Translations under genes and position numbers: made by a program
Part shown: in pieces, positions 1 to 11,590 of the stretch
Numbering within the stretch: the first letter of the stretch is position 1
Layout: the number at the start of each line of letters is the position of its first letter
Source of the DNA: Meconema thalassinum
Taxonomy: Eukaryota; Arthropoda; Insecta; Orthoptera; Tettigoniidae
DNA: 64,000 nucleotides
Direction of reading: 5' to 3'
Assembly: GCA_946902985.2 (NCBI GenBank)
Contig: OX336397.1
Span: 187,120,813 to 187,184,812, forward strand
Notes under the pieces: generated by a model
Seen by the model: the letters and a program-made list of their open reading frames with translations, nothing else
The model's database searches: none
What the model was told of the DNA's origin: nothing

Positions 1-3000
1 TAGGTGCAACTGCACCACTTGACTGCGAGAACTAAAACTCAAGCAGCCTTAAAATCCCTATGAAGGCTTCCAAAAAGATGGTATATTGGCTTTCACGGCC
101 GGTGAATTAAAACTCAGCAATTCTTCTAGGTTTGTGCCGTGTCATGTGTGGGGTATCGCCTAGGACACCACGCTGGCTCATCGGCGGGCTCTTTGTGTCC
201 CCGCCCGGACCCCCATAGGAGTGACGAACTGCACGCCACCTCCCTTTATATTAGGTGCAACTGCACCACTTGACTGCGAGAACTAAAACTCAAGCAGCCT
301 TAACCTCCCTATGAAGGCTTCCAAAAAGTTGGTATATTGGCTTTCATGGCAGGAGAATTAAAACTCAACAATTCTTCTAGGCTTGTGCCGTGTCTTGTGT
401 GGGGTTTCGCTTTGGACACCAAGCAGGCTCATCGGCGAGCTCTTGGTGTCCCCGCCCGGAACCCCACAGAAGTGACGAACTACGTGCCACCTCCCTATAT
501 ATTAGGTGCAACCGCACCACATGACTGCGAGAACTAAAATCTCAAGCAGCCTTAACCTCCCTTTGAAAGCTTCCAAAAATATGGTGTATTGGCATTCCGG
601 GCCGGTGAATTAAAACTCGGCAATTCTTCTAGGTTTGTGCCGTGTCTTGTATGGGGTTTCGCCTAGACACCACGCTGGCTCATCGGCGGGCTCTTGGTGT
701 CCCCACCCGGACCCCCACAGGAGTGTCGAACTGCGTGCCACCTCCGTTTATATTAGGTGCAACTGGACCACTTTGACTGCGAGAACTAAAACCCAAGCAG
801 CCTTAAACTCCCTACGAAGGCTTCCAAAAAGATGGTATATTGGCTTTCACGGCCGGTGAATTAAAACTCAGCAATTCTTCTAGGTGATTGCCGTGTCTTG
901 TGTGGGATTTCGCCTAGGACCCCACGCTGGCTCATCGGCGGGCTCTTGGTGTCCCCGCTCGGACCCCCACAGATATGACGAACTACGTGCCACCTCCCTT
1001 TATATTAGGTGCAACTGCACCATTTGACTGCGAGAACTAAAAGCTCAAGCAGCCTTAAATTCCCTATGAAGGCTTCCAAAAAGATGGTATATTGGCATTC
1101 ACGGCCCGTGAATTAAAACTCAGCAATTCTTCTAGGTTTCTGCCGTGACTTTGCGGGGTTTCGCCTAGGTCACCCAAATGGCTAATCGGCGGGCTCTTGG
1201 TGTCCCCGCCCGGACCCCCACTGGAGTGACGAACTGCGCGCCACCTCCCTTTATATTAGGTGCTACTGCACTACTTGACTGCGAGAACTAAAAGCTCAAG
1301 CAACCTTAACCTCCCTATGAAGGCTTCCAAAAAAACGATATATTGGCTTTCACGGCCGCTGAATTAAAACTCAGCAATTCTTCTAGGTTTGTGCCGTGTC
1401 TTGTGTGGGGTTTCTCCTAGGACACCAAGCTGGCTCATCGGCGTGCTCTTAGTGTTCCCGCCCGGACCCCCACAGGAGTGACGATCTGCGCCCCACCTCC
1501 CTTTATATTAGGTGCATCTGCACCACTTGACTGCGAGATCTAAAAGCTCAAGCAGCCTTAACCTCCCTATGAAGGCTTCCAAAAATATGGTATACTGGCT
1601 TTCCCGGCCGGTGTATTAAAACTCGGCGATTCTTCTAGGTTTGTGCCGTGTCTTGTGTGGGGATTCGCCTAGGACACCACGCTGGCTCATCGGCGGGCTC
1701 TTGGTTTCCCCACCCGGACCCCCACAGGAGTGACGAACTGCGTGCCACCTCAATTTATATTAGGTGCAACTGCACCACTTGACTGCGAGAACTAAAACTC
1801 AAGCAGCCTTAACCTCCCTATGAAGGCTTCCAAAAAGTTGGTATATTGCCTTTCACGGCCGGTGAATTAAAACTCAAAAATTCTTCTAGGTTTGTGCCGT
1901 ATATTGTGTGGGGTTTCGCCTAGATCACCAAGCAGGCTCATCGGCGAGCTCTTGGTGTCCCCGCCCGGACCCCCACAGAAGTGACGAACTGTGCGCTACC
2001 TCCCTTTATATTACGTGCAACTGCACCACTTGACTGCGAGAACTAAAATCTCAAGCAGCCTTAACCTCCCTATGAAGGCTTCCAAAAAGATGGTATATTG
2101 GCTTTCCCGGCCGGTGAATTAAAACTCGGCAATTCTTCTAGCTTTGTGCCGTGTCTTGTGTGGGGTTTCGCCTAGGACACCACGCTGGCTCATCGACGGG
2201 CACTTGGTGTCCCCACCCGGACCCTCACAGGAGTGACGAACTGCGTGCCACCTCAATTTATATTAGGTGCAACTGCACCACTTGACTGCGAGAACTAAAA
2301 TCTCAAGCAGCCTTAACCTCCCTATGAAGGCTTCCAAAGAGATGGTATATTGGCTTTCACGGCCGGTGAATTAAAACTCAGCATTCTTCCAGGATTGTGC
2401 CGTGTCTTATGTGGGGTTTCGCCTAGGACACCAAGCAGGCTCATCGGCGAGCTCTTGGTGTTCCTGCCTGGACCCCCACAGAAGTGACGAACTGCGCGCC
2501 ACCTCCCTTTATATTAGGTGCAACTGCACCGCTTGACTGCGAGAACAAAATGCTCAAGCAGCCTTTACCTCCTTATGAAGGCTTCCAAAAAGTTGGTATA
2601 TTGGCTTTCATGGCAGGTGAATTAAAACTCAACAATTCATATAGGTTTGTGCCGTGTCTTCTGTGGGGTTTCGCCTAGGACATCTAGCTGGCTCATCGGC
2701 GGGCTCTTGGTGTCCCCGTATGGCCCCCCACAGTAGTGACGATCTGCGCGCCACCTCCCTTTATATTAGGTGCAACTGCACCACTTTACTGCGAGATCTG
2801 AAAGCTCAAGCACCCTTATCCTCCCTATGAAGCCTTCCAAAAAGATGGTATATTGGCTTTCACGGCCTGTGAATTAAAACTCAGCAATTCTTCTAGGTTT
2901 GTGCCGTGTCTTGTGAGGGTTTCGCCTAGGACACCAAGCTGGCTCATCGGCGGGCTCTTGGTGTCCCCGCCCGGACCCCCACAGGAGTGAAGATCGGCGC

Positions 3001-3110
3001 GCCACCTCCCTTTATATTAGGTGCATCTGCACCACTTGACTGCGAGAACTAAATGCTCAAGCAGTCTTTACCTCCCTATGAAGGCTTCCAAAAAGTTGGT
3101 ATATTGGCTT
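1..3110. repeat. Higher-order repeat block, copy A
   Basis: Positions 1 to about 3110 match 30575 to about 33684 almost base for base, at a constant offset of 30574, including rare variants of individual monomers. A third partial copy starts near 35715 (offset 35605). The unit of recent amplification is therefore a multi-monomer block rather than the single 252-bp monomer. Confidence 0.85.
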
Positions 3111-6100
3111 TCATGGCCGGTGAATTAAAACTCAACAATTCTTCTAGGTTTGTGCCGTGTCTTGTGTGGGGTTTCGCCTAGGACACCAACCAGGCTCATC
3201 GGCGAGCTCTTGGTGTCCTCGCCCGGACCCCCACAGAAGTGACGAACTGCGCGCCACCTCCCTTTATATTAGGTGCAACTGCACCACTTGACTGCGAGAA
3301 CTAAAATCTCAAGCAGCCTTAAGCTCCCTATGAAGGCTTCCAAAAAGATGGTATATTGGCTTTCATGGCCGGTCAATTAAAACTAAGCAATTCTTCTAGG
3401 ATTGTGCCGTGTCATGTGTGGGGTTTCGCCTAGGACATCAAACTGGCTCATCGGCGGGCTCTTGGTGTCCCCACCCGAACCACCACAGGAGTGACGAACT
3501 GCGCGCCACCTCTCTTTATATTAGGTGCAACTGCACCACTTGACTGCGAGAACTAAAAGCTCAAGCAGCCTTAACCTCCCTATGAAGGCTTCCAAAAAGA
3601 TAGTATATTCTCTTTCACGGCCTGTGAATTTAAACTCAGCAATTCTTCTAGGATTGCGCCGTGTCTTGTGTGGGGTTTCGCCTAGGACATCAAGCTGGCT
3701 CATCGGCGGCCTCTTGGCGTCCCCGCCCGGACCACCACAGGAGTGACGAACCGCGCGCCACCGCCCTTTATATTAGGTGCAACTGCACCACTTGACTGCG
3801 AGATCTGAAAGCTCAAGTAGCCTTAACCTCCCTATGAAGGCTTCCAAAAAGATGGTATATTGGCTTTAACGGCCTGTGAATTAAAACTCAGCAATTCTCC
3901 TATGATTGTGCCGTGTCTTGTGTGGGGTTTCGCCTAGGACATCAAGCTGGCTCAACGGCGGGCTCTTGGTGTCCCCGCCCGGACACCCACAGGAGTGACG
4001 AACTGCACGCTTCCTCTCTTTATATTAGGTGCAACCGCACCACTTGACTGCGAGAACTAAAAGCTCAAGCAGTCTTAACCTCCCTATGAAGGCTTCCGAA
4101 GAGATGGTATATTGGCTTTCACGGCCGGTGAATTATAACTCAGCAATTCTTCTAGGATTGTGCCGTGTCTTGTGTGGGGTTTCGCCTAGGACACCAAGCT
4201 GGCTCATCGGCGGGCTCTTGGTGTCCCCGCCCACACCCGCACAGGAGTGACGAACTGCGCGCCACCTCCCTTTATATTAGGTGCAACTGCACCCCTTGAC
4301 TGCGAGGACTATAAGCTCAAGCGGCCATAAACTTTCTATGAAGGCTTCCAAAAAGATGGTATATTGGCTTTCACGGCCCGTGAATTAAAACTCAGCAATT
4401 CTTCTAGGTTTGTGCCGTGTCTTGTGTGGGGTTTCGCCTAGGACACCAAGCTGGCTCATCAGCGGGCTCTTGCTGTCCCCGCCCGGACTCCCACACGAGT
4501 GACGATCTGCGCGCCACCTCCCTTTATAATAGGTGCAACTGCACCACTTGTCTTCGAGAACTTAAACTCAAGCAGCCTTAACCTCCCTATGAAGGCTTCC
4601 AAAAAATGGTATATTGACTTTCACGGCCGGCGAATTAAAACTCAGTAATTCTTCTAGGTTTGTGCTGTGTCTTGCGTGGGGTTTCGCGTAGGACAGCCAG
4701 CTGGCTCATAGGCGGGCTCTTGGTGTCCCCGACCGGACCCCCACAGGAGTGACGAACTGTGCGCCACCTCCCTTTATATTAGGTGCAACTGCACCACTTG
4801 ACTGCGAGAACTAAAAGCTCAGGCAGCCTTAACCTCCCTATGAGGGCTTCCAAAAAGATGGTATATTGGCTTTCACGGCCGGTGAATTAAAACTCAGCAA
4901 TTCTTATTGTTTGTTCCGTGTCATGTGTGGGGTTTCGCCTAGGACACCAAGCTGTCTCACCGGCGGGCTCTTGTTGTCCCCTCCCCCCGGACCCCCACAG
5001 GAGTGACGAACTGCGTGCCACCTCCCTTAATATTAAGTGCATCTGCACCACTTGACTGCGAGAACTAAATGCTCAAGCAGCCTTAACCTCCCTATGAAGG
5101 CTTCCAGAAATATGGTGTATTGGCTTTCCCGGCCGGTGAATTAAAACTCGGCAATTCCTCTAGGTTTGTGCCGTGTTTTGTGTGGGGTTTCGCCTAGGAC
5201 ACCACGCTGGCTCATCGGCGGGCTCTTGTTGTCCCCGCCCGGACCCCCACAGGAGTGACGAACTGCGCGCCACCTCCCTTTATATTAGGTGCAACTGCAC
5301 GACTTGACTGCGAGAACTAAAACTCAAGCAGCCTTAACCTCCCTATGAAGGCTTCGAAAAAGATGGTATATTGGCTTTCACGGCCGGTGAATTAAAACTC
5401 AGCAATTCTTCTAGGTGTTTGCCGTGTCTTGTGTGGGATTTCGCCTAGGACACCAAGCTGGCTCATCGGCGTGCTCTTAGTGTTACAGCCTGGACCCCCA
5501 CAGGAGTGACGAACTACGTGCCACCTCCCTTTATATTAGGTGCAACTTCACCACTTTATTGCGAGAACTAAAAGCTCAAGCAGCCTTAACCTCCCTATGA
5601 AGGCTTCCAAAAATATGGTGTATTGGCTTTCCCGGCCGGTGAATTAAAACTCGGCAATTCTTCTAGGTTTGTGCCGTGTTTAGTGTGGGGTTTCGCCTAG
5701 GACACCACGCTGGCCCATCGGCGGGCTCTTGGTGTCCCCGCCAGGATCCCCACAGGAGTGACGAACTGCGCGCCACCTCCCTTTATATTGGGTGCAACTG
5801 CACCCCTTGACTGCGAGAACTAAAAGCTCAAGCAGCCTTAACCTTCCTTTGAAGGCTTCCAAAAAGTTAGTATATTGGCTTTTATGGCCGGTGAATTAAA
5901 ACTCAACAATTCTTCTAGGTTTGTGCCGTGTCTTGAGTGGGGTTTCGCCTAGGACACCAAGCAGGCTCATCGGCGAGCTCTTGGTGTCCCCGCCCGGACC
6001 CCCACAGAAGTGACGAACTGCGCGCCACCTCCCTTTATAATAGGTGCAACTGCACCACTTGACTGCGAGAACTAAAATGTCAAGCAGCCCTAACCACCCT

Positions 6101-9100
6101 ATGAAGGCTTCCAAAAAGATGGTATAATGGCTTTCACGGCCGGTGAATTAAAACTCAGCAATTCCTCTAGGTTTGTGCCGTGTCTTGTGTGGGGTTTCGC
6201 ATAGGACACCAAGCTGGCGCATCGGCGGGCTCTTGGTTGCCCCCCCGGACCCCCACAGGAGTCACGAACTGCGCGCCACCTCTCTTTATATTAGGTGCAA
6301 CTGCACCACTTGACTGTGAGAACTAAAAGCTCAAGCAGCCTTAACCTCCCTATGAAGGCTTCCAAAAAGATAGTATATTGGCTTTCACGGCCTGTGAATC
6401 AAAACTCAGCAATTCTTCTAGGATTGTGCCTTGTCTTGTGTGGGGTGTCGCCTAGGACATCAAGCTGGCTCATCGGCGGGCTCTTGGTATCCCCGCCTGG
6501 ACCCCTACAGGAGTGACGAACTGCGCGCCACCTCCCTTTATATAAGGTGCAACTGCACCACTTGACTGCGAGATCTGAAAGCTCAAGCAGCCTTAACCTC
6601 CCTATGAAGGCTTCCAAAAAGTTGGTATATTGGTTTTCATGGCCGGTGAATTAAAACTCAACAATTCTTCTAGGTTTGTGCCGTGTCTTGTGTGGGGTTT
6701 CGCCTAGGACACGAAACAGGCTCATCGGCGAGCTCTTAGTGTCCCCGCCCGTACCCCCACAGGAGTGACGAACTGCGCGGCACCTCCCTTCATATTGGGT
6801 GCAACTGCACCACTTGACTGCGAGAACTAAAAGCTCAAGCAGACTTAACCTCCCTATGAAGGCTTCCAAAAAGATGGTATATAGGCTTTCCCGGCCGGTG
6901 AATTAAAACTCGGCAATTCTTCTAGGTTTGTGCCGTGTCTTGTGTGGGGTTTCGCCTAGGACATCAAGCTGGCTCATCGACGGGCACTTGGTGTCACCGC
7001 CCGGACCCCCACTGGAGTGACGAACTGCGTGCCCCCTCCCTTTATATTAGGTGCAACTGCACCATTTGACTGCGAGAACTAAAAGCTCAAGCACCCTTAA
7101 ACTCCCTATGAAGGCTTCCCAAAAGATGGTATATTGGCATTCACGGCCCGTGAATTAAAACTCAGCAATTCTTCTAGGTCTGTGCCGTGTCTTGTGTGGC
7201 GTTTCGCCTAGGACACCAAGCTGGCTCATCGGCGGGCTCTTGGTGTCCCCGGCCGGACCCCCACAGGAGTGACGAACTGCGCGCCACCTCCTTTTATATT
7301 AGAAGCAACTGCACCACTTGACTGCGAGAACTAAAAGCTCAAGCAGCCTTAACCTCCCTATGAAGGCTTCCAAAAAATGGTATATTGGCTTTCATGGCCG
7401 GTGAATTAAAACTCTGTAATTCTTCTAGGTTTGTGCCGTGTCTTGTGTGGGGTTTCTCCTAGGACACCAAGCTGGCTCATCGGCGGGCTCTTGGTGTCCC
7501 CGCCCGGACCCCCACAGGAGTGAAGATCTGCGCGCCACCTCCCTTTGTATTAGGTGCATCTGCACCACTTGACTGCGAGAACTAAAAGCTCAAGCAGCCT
7601 TAACCTCCCTATCAAGGCTTCCAAAAAAATAGTATATTCTCTTTCACGGCCTGTGAATTAAAACTCAGCAATTCTTCTAGGTTTGTGCCGTGTCTTGTGT
7701 GGGGTATCGCCTAGGACACCAAGCTGGCTCATCCGCGGGCTCTTGGTGTCCCAGCCCCGACCTCCACAGGAGTGACGAACTGCGCGCCACCTCCCTTTAT
7801 ATTAGGTGCAACTGCACCACTTGACTGCGAGAACTAAAAGCTCAAGCAACCTTAACCTCCGTATGAAAGCTTCCAAGAAGTTGGTATATTGGCTTTCATG
7901 GCCGGTGAATTAAAACTCAACAATTCTTCTAGGTTTGTGCCGTGTCTAGTGTTGGGTTTCGCCTAGGACACCAACCAGGCTCATCGGCGAGCTCTTGGTG
8001 TCCCCGCCCGGACCCCCACAGAAGTGACGAACTGCGCGCCACCTCCCTTTATATTAGGTGCAACTGCACCACTTGACTGCGAGAACTAAAATCTCAAGCA
8101 GCCTTAAGCTCCCTATGAAGGCTTCCAAAAAGATGGTATATTGGCTTTCATGGCCGGTGAATTAAAACTAAGCAATTCTTCTAGGTTTGTGCCGTGTCTT
8201 GTGTGGGGTTTCGCCTAGGACACCAAGCTGGCGCATCCGCGGGCTCTTGGCGTCTCCGCCCGGACCCCCACAGGAGTGACGAACTGCGCGCCAACTCCCT
8301 TTATATTAGGTGCTACTGCACCACTTGACTGCGAGAATTAAAATCTCAAGCAGCCTTAACCTCCCTATGAAGGCTTCCAAAAAGATAGTATATTCTCTTT
8401 CACGGCCTGTGAATTAAAACTCAGCAATTCCTCTAGGATTGCGCCGTGTCTTGTGTGGGGTATCGCCTAGGACATCAAGCTGGCTCATCGGCGGCCTCTT
8501 GGTGTCCCCACCCGGACCACCACAGGAGTGACGAACCGCGCGCCACCGCCCTTTTTATTAAGTGCAACTGCACCACTTGACTGCGAGATCTGAAAGCTCA
8601 AGCAGCCTTAACCTCCCTATGAAGGCTTCCGAAGAGATGGTATATTGGCTTTCACGGCCGGTGAATTAAAACTCAGCAATTCTTCTAGGATTGTGCCATG
8701 TCTTGTGTGGGGTTTCGCCTTGGACATCAAGCTGGCTCATCGGCGGGCTCTTGGTGTCCCCACCCGAACCCCCTCTGGAGTGACGAACTGCGCGCCATCT
8801 CTCTTTATATTAGGTGCAACTGCACCACTTTACTGCGAGAACTGAAATCTCAAGCAGCCTTAACCTCCCTATGTAGGCTTCCAAAAAGTTGGTAAATTGG
8901 CTTTCACGGCCGGTGAATTAAAACTCAGCAATTCTTCTAAGTGTTTGCCGTGTCTTGTGTGGGATTTCGCCTAGGACACCACGCTGGCTCATCGGCGGGC
9001 TCTTGGTGTCCCCGCCTGGTCCCCCACAGGAGTGACGAACTGCGTGCCACCTTCCTTTATATTAGATGCAACTGCACCATTTGACTGCGAGAACTCAAGC

Positions 9101-10524
9101 AGTCTTAAACTCCCTATGAAGGCTTCCAAAAAGATGGTATATTGGCTTTCACGGTCCGTGAATTAAAACTCAGCAATTCTTCTAGGTTTGTGCCGTGTGT
9201 TGTTTGGGGTTTCGCCTAGGACACCAAGCTGGCTCATCGGCGGGCTCTTGGTGTCCCCGCCCGGACTCCCACAGGAGTGACGATCTGCATGCCACCTCCC
9301 TTTATATTAGGTGCAACTGCACCACTTGACTGCGAGAACTAAAACTCAAGCAGCCTTAACCTCCCAATGAAGGCTTCCAAAAAATGGTATATTGGCTTTC
9401 ACGGCCGGTGAATTAAAACTCAGTAATTCTTCTAGGTTTGTGCCGTGTCTTCCGTGGGGTTTCACCTAGAACAGCAAGCTGGCTCATCGGCGGGCTCTTG
9501 TTGTCCCCTCCCCCCGGACCCCCACAGGAGTGACGAACTGTGCGCCACCTCCCTTTATATTAGGTGCAACTGCACCACTTGACTGCGAGAACTAAAAGCT
9601 CAGGCAGCCTTAACCTCCCTATGAAAGCTTCCAGAAAGTTGGTATATTGGCTTTCATGGCCGGTGAATTAAAACTCAACAATTCTTCTAGGTTTTTGCCG
9701 TGTCTTGTGTGGGGTTTCGCCTAGGACACCAACCAGGCTCATCGGCGAGCTCTTGGTGTCCCCGCTCGGACCCCCACAGAAGTGACGAATTGCGCGCCAC
9801 CTCCCTTTATATTAGGTGCAACTGCACCACTTGACTGCGAGAACTAAAATCTCAAGCAGCCTTAAGCTCCCTATGAAGGCTTCCAAAAAGATGGTATATT
9901 GGCTTTCATGGCCGGTGAATTAAAACTAAGCAATTCTTCTAGGTTTGTGCCGTGTCTTGTGTCGGGTATCGCCTAGGACACCAAGCTGGCGCATCGGCGG
10001 GCTCTTGGCGTCTCCGCCCGGACCCCCACAGGAGTGACGAACTGCGCGCCAACTCCCTTTATATTAGGTGCTACTGCACCACTTGACTGCGAGAACTAAA
10101 ATCTCAAGCAGCCTTAACCTCCCTATGAAGGCTTCCAAAGAGATGGTATATTGGCTTTCACGGCCGATGAATTAAAACTCAGCAATTCTTCTAGGATTGT
10201 GCCGTGTCTTGTGTGGGGTTTCGCCTAGGACATCAAACTGGCTCATCGGCGGGCTCTTGGTGTCTCCACCCGAACCACCACAGGAGTGACGAACTGCGCG
10301 CCACCTCTCTTTATATTAGGTGCAACTGCACCACTTGACTGCGAGAACTAAAAGCTCAAGCAGCCTTAACCTCCCTATGAAGGCTTCCAAAAAGATAGTA
10401 TATTCTCTTTCACGGCCTGTGAATTAAAACTCAGCAATTCTTCTAGGATTGCGCCGTGTCTTGTGTGGGGTTTCGCCTAGGACATCAAGCTGGCTCATCG
10501 GCGGCCTCTTGGTGTCCCCGCCCG

Positions 10525-10530
10525 GACCAC
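10525..10530. repeat. Target-site duplication GACCAC, left
   Basis: GACCAC lies directly outside the left Polinton terminus and again at 28767-28772 outside the right one. With one copy removed, the flanks join into an ordinary satellite monomer. A 6-bp duplication is the Maverick/Polinton hallmark. Confidence 0.93.
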
Positions 10531-10710
10531 AGTAGGGAGGCTGGGGGGGTTTTGAACCAAATACCGTTATTTATGCAAATGAGGGGGGCGTGGCAAGGTC
10601 AATGACCTTGAGGTAGGTCATGCTCAATGACCTTGAGGTAGGTCATTGACCCCCAAGGTCGCCGGGACCCCGGAAGGTAAACAAACCTTGGAGGGTCCAG
10701 GAACCGGTTC

Positions 10711-10800
10711 GAGGGGGTGTGGGTGGAGGGGGAGGAGTGGGGGTGGGGAGGGGGAGTGGGGGTGGGGAGGGGGAGGGGGGGTGGTGGCGAGGTTGGGGGG
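10711..10800 (+). repeat. G-rich tract in left TIR (G-quadruplex prone)
   Basis: About 90 bases made almost wholly of G runs of 3-7 separated by single A or T bases. The matching C-rich strand lies in the right TIR at about 28500-28588. The two arms differ slightly in the number and order of runs, as expected for a slippage-prone tract. ORFs through this tract are low-complexity artefacts. Confidence 0.85.
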
Positions 10801-10987
10801 ATGAGGGGGAAGGATGGAAGAGTGTCTGCACGAGACCCTCCTCGACCCAGTCTCTCTCTTGGACTGAGCGCCTTCACTGATATTATCCTGGGCTATATAG
10901 CTTTGCTTTGATCCCGACGAGATCCGAGTGTTGCCGAAGGTTTCCGAATCCTTGGTTGTGAATGAATCGTCAGAGAATTGAACGGTC

Positions 10988-11149
10988 AACTGGTGTGTGT
11001 GACGTCACAGCAGATTACGGGATGTGAGGTAGGTCATGAACGGGAGTGTTTTGAATGGAAAACATTAGTGTAACTGGTGTGTGTGACGTCACAGCAGATT
11101 ACGGGATGTGGGGTAGGTCATGAACGGGAGTGTTTTGAATGGAAAACAT
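10988..11149 (+). repeat. 84-bp tandem duplication with CRE-type palindromes in TIR
   Basis: Two copies start with AACTGGTGTGTGTGACGTCA at 10988 and 11072. Each carries the palindrome TGACGTCA (11000-11007 and 11084-11091). The right TIR has the same pair at 28199-28206 and 28283-28290, and one further TGACGTCA lies just inside the left TIR at 11343-11350. TGACGTCA is the consensus site of CREB/ATF bZIP factors; a regulatory role here is inference. Confidence 0.8.
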
Positions 11150-11270
11150 GAATGGCAGTGGATGACGGTGGTTGTTTGGACCCTGACGTGGTAGGTTGGT
11201 TAGGTGTGAATGGGTCTTAGAGACAAACAAGATGGGGTTGAAAGAGCTCAATGGTAAACAAACATTGATG

Positions 11271-11590
11271 CGTGGGTGGATGTTTAATGACCATAGGTTG
11301 GTGTGTGAATGAATAAACAGATTTGAACGGTTAACCTGTGTGTGACGTCACATGGGATGACTAATCCTGAGATTGACAACGGGTTGTATGGTAGGTCATG
11401 TCTGGGAATGACCTTACGGTGATTGAGAGTGTGCTGGACAAATGATGAGATAATCGTTTATGAATCATGAATGGAGATGGATGGTGGGTGTTGAACTCTG
11501 GCTTGCTTGGTAGGTTGAATGTAAAACAAATAAAACCAGAGGCAAAAAAAAAGTAAAATTATGTTTTTATTTTGGTAATTATTCACCAGC
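11271..11590. other. Short spacer between left TIR and the acidic gene
   Basis: No coding region seen. It holds one TGACGTCA palindrome (11343-11350) and, on the minus strand at 11571-11566, an AATAAA signal about 20 nt past the stop of the spliced acidic gene. Confidence 0.6.

Larger units (their letters stand above)
1..10530. repeat. ~252-bp satellite array, left block
   Basis: About 42 head-to-tail copies of a 251-252 bp monomer, for example units starting with TAGGTGCAACTGCACC at 1, 252 and 503. Copies differ by scattered substitutions and small indels. Each unit carries a near-palindrome (GGTGCA..TGCACC) and many carry a 10-bp perfect inverted repeat GGACACCAAG/CTTGGTGTCC with an 18-nt loop (example 2929-2966). 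Since 252 is a multiple of three, short open frames of 60-74 codons recur on both strands; they follow the repeat and are not genes. The array runs off the left edge of the window. Confidence 0.97.
10531..11270. repeat. Polinton left terminal inverted repeat
   Basis: Inverted match to 28021-28766. The match runs from AGTAGGGAGG inward to the ATGGTAAACAAACAT motif near 11265, after which the arms diverge. The TIR holds a doubled 28-bp-scale motif (AATGACCTTGAGGTAGGTCA at 10600 and 10624), an extremely G-rich stretch at about 10711-10800, a CTATATAG box at 10893-10900 and an 84-bp tandem duplication carrying TGACGTCA. The arms are almost identical, with small length differences in the G-rich tract. 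Confidence 0.95.

Noticed and set aside
337..859. Repeated 66- and 74-codon ORFs in the satellite (also near 30911, 31209, 35942, 36240)
   Set aside because: They recur because the monomer is a multiple of three and because whole blocks are duplicated; no start context, codon bias or protein features support a gene.
10599..10989. Pro-rich ORFs in the TIR (and mirror ORFs at 28301-28698)
   Set aside because: They are translations of the G/C-rich low-complexity tract in several frames at once.
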